This document shows, in pieces, positions 14,425-19,585 of a stretch of DNA of 19,585 nucleotides. This DNA is from Bacteroidota bacterium (GTDB lineage Bacteria > Bacteroidota > Bacteroidia > Chitinophagales > LD1). The notes beneath the pieces were generated by a model, which made no database searches, was not told where the DNA came from, and saw only the letters and a list, made by a program, of their open reading frames with translations. The position numbers were made by a program, and so were the translations under genes. Position 1 is the stretch's first letter. Every line of letters starts with the position of its first letter. The stretch is from positions 1 through 19,585 of the forward strand of contig JAFDYP010000197.1 of the NCBI GenBank assembly GCA_018267355.1. The letters run 5' to 3'.

Positions 14425-16728
14425 ATGAAAAGAATCTATACTTTATATAAATACATTGCTACGGTACTCGTATTTCTTCCTTTGATCGTCGCTGCACATG
14501 AGGCTTCTATCAAAGGCAAGATCATCAACGCCTATAACAACTCCCCTCTTTCCAATGTGACCGTATCGTTGAAAGGTACCGAACTGCACATGGAGACTGA
14601 TAGCCTTGGGGCTTATCACTTCACAGATATACCGGCGCGCAACTATACCGTGGTCTTTGACCGGAGCGACTATTTCCGTACAGAGCGTGCGATAGACCTC
14701 AAAGAAAATACAACTCAGGAACTCAATATCTCCATGACACCTGAGATGATAGAGCTGCATACGGCGGAGGTGGCCAGTGCGAGAGCTACATCAGCCTCGT
14801 CATCTGCTGTGATCAGCGCTATAGACATGGAGCTGCGGCCACGCAATAGCGCACAGGACCTCCTCAAGAGTGTACCCGGCATCTTTACAGCACAGCATCA
14901 GGGCGGTGCCAAGGCGGAGCAGATATTCATACGCGGCTATGACTGTGACCACGGCACCGATATCAATCTCTCTATGGACGGCGTACCTATCAATCTTCCC
15001 TCTCACGCGCATGGTCAGGGTTATGCTGATATGCACTTCCTCATAGCAGATGTAGTGTCTGCACTGGATGTGTACAAGGGACCCTTTCAGGCGCAGTTTG
15101 GAGACTTTGCTACCGGTGGCGCGGTGGCATTCCGCACCTACGATACACTGCCGCATAGCCAGGTGAGGCTGGAGTTTGGTGCTACGCCTACACAGCGGGC
15201 CTTTCAGACAGGCAGGTTACTTTTTGCATTGAATATTCCTACAAAAATATCCCGCCTGCAGTCCTACCTGGCAGCAGAGTATAGCTACTCGCCCGGCTAC
15301 TTTGATGTGAATGCAAAGTATAGCAAGTTCAACATCTTTGGCAAGATGAAATACAAGCTATCCGACAACACCTCTCTCGCCCTCAGCGTGGCCAGCTATG
15401 CAGCCTCATGGACCGGCTCAGGTCAGATACCGGAGCGTGCTGTAGAGCAGGGTATCATAGACCGTTTCGGCGGTATAGATCCTACAGAGGGTGGCAGTAC
15501 TGACCGCACGGTGGTCAACCTGATGCTGAATCACCATACAGACAATAGCCAGTTTCAGCTCAATGCCTACTACCAGCGCTACGGCCTGACGCTGTATAAT
15601 GATTTTACCTTCTTTCTGAATGACCCTGTGCATGGCGATGAGATAGAGCAGAACGATGACAGGAATGTCTTCGGCCTCAATACTCATTACTCAAAGTTCT
15701 ATGAGCTGGGCGGTATGCGTATGAAGTCCACCTTTGGCGGAGGTGTGAGGACCGATGTGATACATACAGACCTGTGGCATGTGCAGAAGCGCGTGCGGCT
15801 GGATGAGCGTGGTGATGACAACCTGAGTACGACCAATACGAACCTCTGGTTCAAGCAAGACTTCAACGTAGCAAAGTGGTTCCGCTTTGATGCGGCTGTG
15901 CGGATGGACTATTCCATCTTTCAGGACCGCGACAATCATCCTGACTCTGCCTACAACCGCTCAGGCACCAACTATCAACTGCTCCCTACCTACAAGCTCA
16001 ACTTCGTTTTCACACCGGTGCACTATGTCCAGTTCTTTATCAATAACGGTACGGGCTACCACTCTAATGATACCCGCGCCGTGGTGCAAGACACGAGGCA
16101 CATCCTGCCGATGGTATTCTCTACTGAGGTGGGCGCTACGGTGCGTATCGGTACACGCGCTATCATCACTGCCTCGCTCTACCTGCAGGATGCGAGTGAT
16201 GAGCTGGTCTTCAGCTCAGACGAGGCTATATCTGAGGACAATGGCTCCAGCCGCCGCATGGGCATAGATCTCAGCGGCCGTGTGCAGATCACGCGCTGGC
16301 TGCTGGCAGATGTAGATGTCGACTACTCGCACAACAGGCTCACAGATAAATTTATGGGCAGGCAGGCTGCTACAGACTACTATGTACCGCTGGCACCGAG
16401 CTTTACCTCTCAGGGTGGCCTCACGGTGCGCCACAGCAGTGGCCTCAAGGCCCGCCTCGGCTACCGCGCCATGCTGGACCGCCCGGCCAATGAAGACAAC
16501 TCGATCATCGCGCATGGATACTACGTGATGGATGCGATGGTCGCCTTTGAGCGCAAGCGGTACCAGGTGAGCCTGACAGTAGAAAATTTATTGAACACAA
16601 AGTGGAATGAAGCGCAGTTTGCCACTGTGACCCGCCTGACCAATGAAGCACAGCCCACCGATCAACTGTGCTTTACAGCAGGGACACCCGTTTCGTTAAA
16701 ATTTGGGGTAAGTTACTTTTTCAGATAG
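14425..16728 (+). CDS. TonB-dependent outer-membrane receptor
   Basis: The 767-aa protein has a signal peptide (about 1-23), a carboxypeptidase-regulatory-like domain (about 27-105, from ASIKGKIINAYNNSPLSNV), a plug domain (about 125-235) and a C-terminal barrel ending KFGVSYFFR. The plug carries a notable polar cluster: GYDCDHGTD around 171-179 and LPSHAHGQGYADMHF around 191-205. The order matches ligand-gated transporters that take up metal complexes or other scarce compounds using TonB energy. The substrate cannot be read from sequence, but the His/Cys-rich plug and the HupE-family and DUF4331 neighbours suggest a metal or metal complex. It is not a SusC-type receptor and has no SusD partner here. 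Confidence 0.92.
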   Translation: MKRIYTLYKYIATVLVFLPLIVAAHEASIKGKIINAYNNSPLSNVTVSLKGTELHMETDSLGAYHFTDIPARNYTVVFDRSDYFRTERAIDLKENTTQELNISMTPEMIELHTAEVASARATSASSSAVISAIDMELRPRNSAQDLLKSVPGIFTAQHQGGAKAEQIFIRGYDCDHGTDINLSMDGVPINLPSHAHGQGYADMHFLIADVVSALDVYKGPFQAQFGDFATGGAVAFRTYDTLPHSQVRLEFGATPTQRAFQTGRLLFALNIPTKISRLQSYLAAEYSYSPGYFDVNAKYSKFNIFGKMKYKLSDNTSLALSVASYAASWTGSGQIPERAVEQGIIDRFGGIDPTEGGSTDRTVVNLMLNHHTDNSQFQLNAYYQRYGLTLYNDFTFFLNDPVHGDEIEQNDDRNVFGLNTHYSKFYELGGMRMKSTFGGGVRTDVIHTDLWHVQKRVRLDERGDDNLSTTNTNLWFKQDFNVAKWFRFDAAVRMDYSIFQDRDNHPDSAYNRSGTNYQLLPTYKLNFVFTPVHYVQFFINNGTGYHSNDTRAVVQDTRHILPMVFSTEVGATVRIGTRAIITASLYLQDASDELVFSSDEAISEDNGSSRRMGIDLSGRVQITRWLLADVDVDYSHNRLTDKFMGRQAATDYYVPLAPSFTSQGGLTVRHSSGLKARLGYRAMLDRPANEDNSIIAHGYYVMDAMVAFERKRYQVSLTVENLLNTKWNEAQFATVTRLTNEAQPTDQLCFTAGTPVSLKFGVSYFFR

Positions 16729-16838
16729 CGAGCCTTGCCCACATTGGGTATTGATGTAGTGATATCTCAAATACTTCACGCATAGTAGAAGGCGTGTATA
16801 TATCCCTGCAAAGTCCGGCCATTACTCAGTTTACAGCC

Positions 16839-16864
16839 GAAACATCGCCCACATCCGTATCTAA
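16839..16864 (+). promoter_or_regulatory. Candidate ECF-type promoter before the sigma/anti-sigma pair
   Basis: GAAAC (16839-16843) and TCTAA (16860-16864) are separated by 16 bases, resembling the -35/-10 of RpoE-like ECF promoters. A start near 16870 would leave a leader of about 57 nt. Autoregulation is usual for ECF sigma factors, but I found no matching copy upstream of the DUF4331 or receptor genes, so the call is weak. The rest of 16729-16926 holds no gene. Confidence 0.35.
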
Positions 16865-16926
16865 GATAGTATCGTAGGTATAGATGGCACCCCGTTTGTT
16901 CACCCAGGCCTACGAATACTCCTACT

Positions 16927-17472
16927 TTGAAGCAAACTACGACCGAACCAGAGCTTGTCGCCCTCATCAAAAGCCAACGTAAAGAAGGTTTCGACCTGCT
17001 TTATGCCAACTATGCTGATGCCTTCTACAATGTGATATTGCGGTCTGTGAAAGACGCGGCATTGTCTGAAGATATCATGCAGGAGGTTTTTGTGAAAATA
17101 TGGCGGAATATCGATAAATATGATCCGGATAGGGCGAGGCTATACACCTGGATGATCCGTATCGTGCGCAATGCATGTGTAGACCATCTGCGCAGCCCCG
17201 GGCACAGGCAGCAGCAAAATGTGCAGGAGCAGACAGAGGATATACATCACATGGTAGCGCTCAAAGATCGGGAGATAGACTATGGCCTGATGGACGTCAT
17301 AGCGCGGCTGGAGCCAAAGTACAGGGATGTGATAAACACAGTCTTCTATCACAACTACTCCCATGCTGAGGCCGCCGAGGTGCTGGGACTGCCACTGGGC
17401 ACATTGAAGTCGCGGGTGCGTATGGCCTTGCTGATGCTTAAATCATCACTGCAACCAACTCCTCATGAGTAA
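16927..17472 (+). CDS. ECF-family RNA polymerase sigma factor
   Basis: The 181-aa product has a region 2 (about 18-85) with the core-binding and -10 pattern AALSEDIMQEVFVKIWRNID followed by LYTWMIRIVRNACVDHLR, and a region 4 (about 125-178) with the helix-turn-helix YSHAEAAEVLGLPLGTLKSR. Translation most likely starts at the TTG at 16927; I found no in-frame ATG between the upstream stop at 16867 and the conserved region. It overlaps the cupin gene by 8 nt, the usual sign of a sigma/anti-sigma pair. Likely targets are its own operon and perhaps the divergent envelope genes. Confidence 0.92.
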   Translation: MKQTTTEPELVALIKSQRKEGFDLLYANYADAFYNVILRSVKDAALSEDIMQEVFVKIWRNIDKYDPDRARLYTWMIRIVRNACVDHLRSPGHRQQQNVQEQTEDIHHMVALKDREIDYGLMDVIARLEPKYRDVINTVFYHNYSHAEAAEVLGLPLGTLKSRVRMALLMLKSSLQPTPHE

Positions 17473-18097
17473 CAAAGATCAAAGTACCCTCATCGTAAAT
17501 TATTGCTTAGGTCTGCTGACCGGAGATGTCAAAATGAGTTTCGAAAGAAATATGAAAGTAGATCCCGAACTACATGTACAGGTAGAGGCCATGAAATACA
17601 GGCTACAGCCACTGCTCAGATCATCCTCATCTGCCAAAGCTCCGGCAGGGCTGAAAGACAAGACATGGGCACTCATAGACAATGTGAACCGCGAGAAGAA
17701 GATGGACATAAGCGACCTGCCCCTCCTCAATAAATATACAGACGCCACTGCATGGAGCAGTATGGTGATCCCTATGCTCCCAAAAAACCTGGACAAGAGC
17801 CGCCCCTATATGAAGGTGCTCACAGCCAATGAGCGCGTGACCCAGGTATTGATCGCCACGAGCTTTGACTTTCCCGAGGAGGAGCATGGTGACCTGCTGG
17901 AGAGTTTCATCATCCTGCAGGGTGAGTGTGAGTGCCGCGTAGGAGCAGATACTATCAGGGTGGGCGCCAGCGGCTATCTCGAGATACCGCTGCACACCAG
18001 CCATGATGTCAGGATCATCTCTGACGGTATAGTGGGCATCCTGCAGCGTATCAATCTGACCGATGATGCAGGCCCCCTTTCCTGCGAGAAGAAATAA
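17465..18097 (+). CDS. ChrR-like cupin anti-sigma factor
   Basis: The 210-aa product has an N-terminal helical region (about 1-60, starting STLIVNYCLGLLTGDVKMSF) in the position of an anti-sigma domain, and a C-terminal cupin (about 100-197) with HGDLLESFIILQGECECRVG and EIPLHTSHDVRI. Unlike ChrR of Rhodobacter, the N-terminal part shows no His-x3-Cys-x2-Cys zinc site. Cupin metal-ligand candidates are His141, Glu146, His177 and His180. It is soluble, with no membrane segment, so it would sense a cytoplasmic signal. The 8-nt overlap with the sigma gene supports co-translation. In known pairs the cupin domain responds to singlet oxygen or metal-dependent signals; which applies here is unknown. 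Confidence 0.8.
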   Translation: MSNKDQSTLIVNYCLGLLTGDVKMSFERNMKVDPELHVQVEAMKYRLQPLLRSSSSAKAPAGLKDKTWALIDNVNREKKMDISDLPLLNKYTDATAWSSMVIPMLPKNLDKSRPYMKVLTANERVTQVLIATSFDFPEEEHGDLLESFIILQGECECRVGADTIRVGASGYLEIPLHTSHDVRIISDGIVGILQRINLTDDAGPLSCEKK

Positions 18098-18107
18098 AAA
18101 ATATGAT

Positions 18108-18137
18108 AAGCCGCTCTCACCTGGAGCGGTTTTTTTT
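18108..18137 (+). terminator. Intrinsic terminator after the sigma/anti-sigma operon
   Basis: The stem AAGCCGCTC / GAGCGGTTT (one G-U pair) encloses a 7-nt loop and runs into a tract of eight T (18130-18137). It lies 11 nt after the cupin gene stop and between converging genes. The A-rich left flank could give some termination in the other direction as well. Confidence 0.88.
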
Positions 18138-18149
18138 ATTGCCCCTGCC

Positions 18150-19079
18150 CTACTCACGGCCATTCACCCGCAGCAGGTAGTCTGCTATATCCTCACCGCT
18201 CTGGCCCTCCTGCTCCATCATGGTGCTGACTGACATCTGTATGATATCACCCAGGGCATAGGCCCGCTGCCGCCACACGTCATACGCGCCATGGTCGGGA
18301 TAGCACATCGCCTTGCGGCCACGCAGCACTGCTGTACGCTCGCGCGTCAGGCCATCCTTGCCGCCGGTGGCCATCCAGAGGTAATGGGGCATATACATGC
18401 TGGCTATCACCGCCGTCTTCTCACTCTCTACGATGGCTACCTGTGCCTCCTGGTCCCACCACTCCAGTAGATGCTCGCCAAATAAACACTGCCCGAGCTG
18501 AAACTCCTCTCCTAGCTGCGTATGCACCCACGCTATGTGGCTATGCGGCTGCTTGACACGGTGGCCCGTGTGGTCGTAGAGCATGATCTTGCCGGTGCGG
18601 TAGCGCTGTTCTTTGTCCTTTTGCCACCAGATGCTGGCCCCGGGCCAGCGGTCAGAGGTGCCGATGCGGTATTGTAGAATGCGCCTATTCACCAGCGCGC
18701 GCTCAAAGCCCAGCGTATAGAGGTACTGCACGAAGTGATTATTGCGAAAATTGACAAAACTAGCATTGGCCATCCACTCGGGTATATAGGATACCTGCCG
18801 CTGCGCGGCGACCTCCGGCACCACGCGCACAGGCGGCGGTGAGGGCCGCGTCACGGTGAAAGTGCTGCGCTGTATGCCCTGCTCGCGCAGGTAGTCCCAC
18901 GGGCGGAGGTGATAGCCGCAGCTATCCTGCCTGTCGCACCGGCCCACATGGTCGGCCACATGCTGCTGCGTATCGGTATAGACATACCTGGTAAACCTGC
19001 GCTGCTGCCCACACTGCGGACACCTGTACCGCGTAGCCGGGCCTTTGTACTTTTCAAACTGAAATGGGTATTGGTTCAT
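18150..19079 (-). CDS. DUF6371-like zinc-finger/Toprim protein
   Basis: The 309-aa protein has an N-terminal zinc-binding region (residues 20-54: CPQCG, then CDRQDSCGYHLRP) and a C-terminal part with VAIVESEKTAVIAS and WMATGGKDGL, which resembles the Toprim fold of bacterial primases and related mobile-element proteins. I recognise this layout from DUF6371 proteins in Bacteroidota conjugative elements and phages, where a DNA-processing role is assumed. It stands alone here, converging on the sigma/anti-sigma operon, with no replication or transfer genes visible. It may be a remnant or edge of a mobile element. The frame is intact. Confidence 0.8.
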   Translation of the reverse strand: MNQYPFQFEKYKGPATRYRCPQCGQQRRFTRYVYTDTQQHVADHVGRCDRQDSCGYHLRPWDYLREQGIQRSTFTVTRPSPPPVRVVPEVAAQRQVSYIPEWMANASFVNFRNNHFVQYLYTLGFERALVNRRILQYRIGTSDRWPGASIWWQKDKEQRYRTGKIMLYDHTGHRVKQPHSHIAWVHTQLGEEFQLGQCLFGEHLLEWWDQEAQVAIVESEKTAVIASMYMPHYLWMATGGKDGLTRERTAVLRGRKAMCYPDHGAYDVWRQRAYALGDIIQMSVSTMMEQEGQSGEDIADYLLRVNGRE

Positions 19080-19087
19080 GATTTAGA

Positions 19088-19115
19088 GAATAGTGAATAA
19101 GGAATAGGGAATAAT
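19088..19115. repeat. Four tandem GAATANN heptamers
   Basis: GAATA followed by GT, AG, GG and AT is repeated four times without gaps (7-bp unit, 28 bp in total). It lies 9 nt upstream of the DUF6371-like gene start, in its presumed promoter or leader, so copy-number change by slippage could alter expression. Confidence 0.6.
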
Positions 19116-19141
19116 GAAAGGCATAATGCACTCACACAGCG

Positions 19142-19299
19142 CCGTCATTGCGAGGAGTGAAACGACGTGGCAATCCGGAATGTGCTAGTCAAGAGGTAAC
19201 AGCAGCGTACTACTGAGGTGCTACGATGTCTTTAGATCCGGATTGCTTCTGAATTTCACGCTATTTATTTCCTACGGGAAAAATTCATCGCAATGACGG
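19142..19299. repeat. 158-bp palindromic intergenic repeat
   Basis: The outer ends CCGTCATTGCG (19142-19152) and CGCAATGACGG (19289-19299) are exact reverse complements. So are the inner words GCAATCCGGA (19170-19179) and TCCGGATTGC (19237-19246). The motif GTCATTGCGAGGAG...GGCAATCC is of a kind often scattered between genes in Bacteroidota. There is no gene inside. It is probably a non-autonomous (MITE- or REP-like) repeat. Confidence 0.75.
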
Positions 19300-19308
19300 T
19301 GTGAGGAT

Positions 19309-19351
19309 GGTACCCGGTACCCGTTTCCTAGGCAAACGGGTACTGGGTACC
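19309..19351. repeat. 18-bp-stem hairpin built of GGTACCC units
   Basis: GGTACCCGGTACCCGTTT (19309-19326) pairs with AAACGGGTACTGGGTACC (19334-19351) with a single mismatch around the loop CCTAGGC. The arms themselves contain repeated GGTACCC. It sits 10 nt after the 158-bp repeat and 41 nt before the last gene, with no T-tract, so it is more likely an inserted repeat or a regulatory structure than a terminator. Confidence 0.7.
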
Positions 19352-19392
19352 CAACAGCATTTATTATATTTGAGTGAACAATAAATTGAGCC

Positions 19393-19585
19393 ATGTTTAA
19401 GAAAGAGAGTCTACCGAAAATAATTATCCCGCTAGCTGCACTTTTAGTTCTCGTAGGTCTTATCGCGTTTACTTGCTATAACATAAATGCTGATAGATGG
19501 GGTGCGTTTGGCAGCTACTTAGGCGGCATCCTTTCCACATTTACTACTATATATCTCGTTATTACATTCCAAAATCAGATTGAAC
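19393..19585 (+). CDS. N-terminus of a putative phage abortive infection-like membrane protein (truncated by window)
   Basis: The frame is open from the ATG at 19393 to the window end (64 codons). It begins with a membrane helix (IIIPLAALLVLVGLIAFTCY), followed by DRWGAFGSYLGGILSTFTTI and YLVITFQNQIE. The W-x2-FG-x2-LGG-x(n)-Q-x-QIE pattern before a second helix is typical of the short two-helix N-terminus of putAbiC-like proteins. The diagnostic C-terminal part is outside the window, so the assignment is tentative. It faces the same accessory region as the DUF6371-like gene. Confidence 0.55.
   Translation, partial: MFKKESLPKIIIPLAALLVLVGLIAFTCYNINADRWGAFGSYLGGILSTFTTIYLVITFQNQIE

Noticed and set aside
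16729..16926. Riboswitch upstream of the sigma factor
   Set aside because: I could not find a conserved riboswitch core; only short inverted words such as CACGC/GCGTG are present.
17627..18163. 178-aa minus-strand frame
   Set aside because: Antisense to the cupin anti-sigma gene and running through its terminator.
19142..19351. CRISPR array
   Set aside because: The repeats are inverted pairs, not regularly spaced direct repeats with unique spacers, and no cas genes are near.

Overview
The window comes from a Bacteroidota chromosome, most likely a Chitinophagaceae/Sphingobacteriia-type organism. The evidence is a Por-type (type IX secretion) C-terminal sorting domain on a secreted protein, a TonB receptor with an N-terminal carboxypeptidase-regulatory-like domain, a kdp operon carrying a BBP2-like porin and a sigma-54 response regulator, and a DUF6371-type protein. 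GC is moderate and Shine-Dalgarno sites are weak or absent. Family assignments are made by reading the proteins; no database search was run.

Left part (1-7381, all on the minus strand): a high-affinity potassium uptake operon. In transcription order it holds a NtrC-type response regulator (6053-7381), a 320-nt non-coding stretch with repeats and a candidate sigma-54 promoter, a 123-aa unknown protein, a 27-aa membrane peptide, kdpF (25 aa), kdpA, kdpB, kdpC and a beta-barrel porin cut by the window edge. Genes from 5759 down are separated by only 3-12 nt. No KdpD/KdpE is visible; the activator with GAFTGA motif appears to take KdpE's place, and a sensor may lie beyond the left edge.

Middle part (7455-18138): two divergent blocks that I read as one functional neighbourhood. 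The minus strand carries two paralogous secreted DUF4331 proteins (one with, one without a type IX sorting tail), a strong terminator, a membrane-anchored TPR protein and a HupE/UreJ-family membrane protein, closed by a second terminator. The plus strand carries a small His-rich exported protein, a TonB-dependent receptor with a His/Cys-rich plug, and an ECF sigma factor overlapping a ChrR-like cupin anti-sigma factor. The proposal is an envelope system in which the receptor, surface or periplasmic DUF4331 proteins, the TPR scaffold and the HupE-like permease handle a metal or a metal-containing ligand under control of the ECF/cupin pair. After signal cleavage both DUF4331 proteins would start Ser-Ser-His, the pattern of an amino-terminal Cu/Ni-binding (ATCUN) site. 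This is inference.

Right part (18139-19585): an accessory region with a DUF6371-like zinc-finger/Toprim protein on the minus strand, a heptamer tandem repeat, a 158-bp palindromic intergenic repeat, an 18-bp-stem hairpin, and the start of a membrane protein resembling putative phage abortive infection (putAbiC-like) proteins, cut by the window end.
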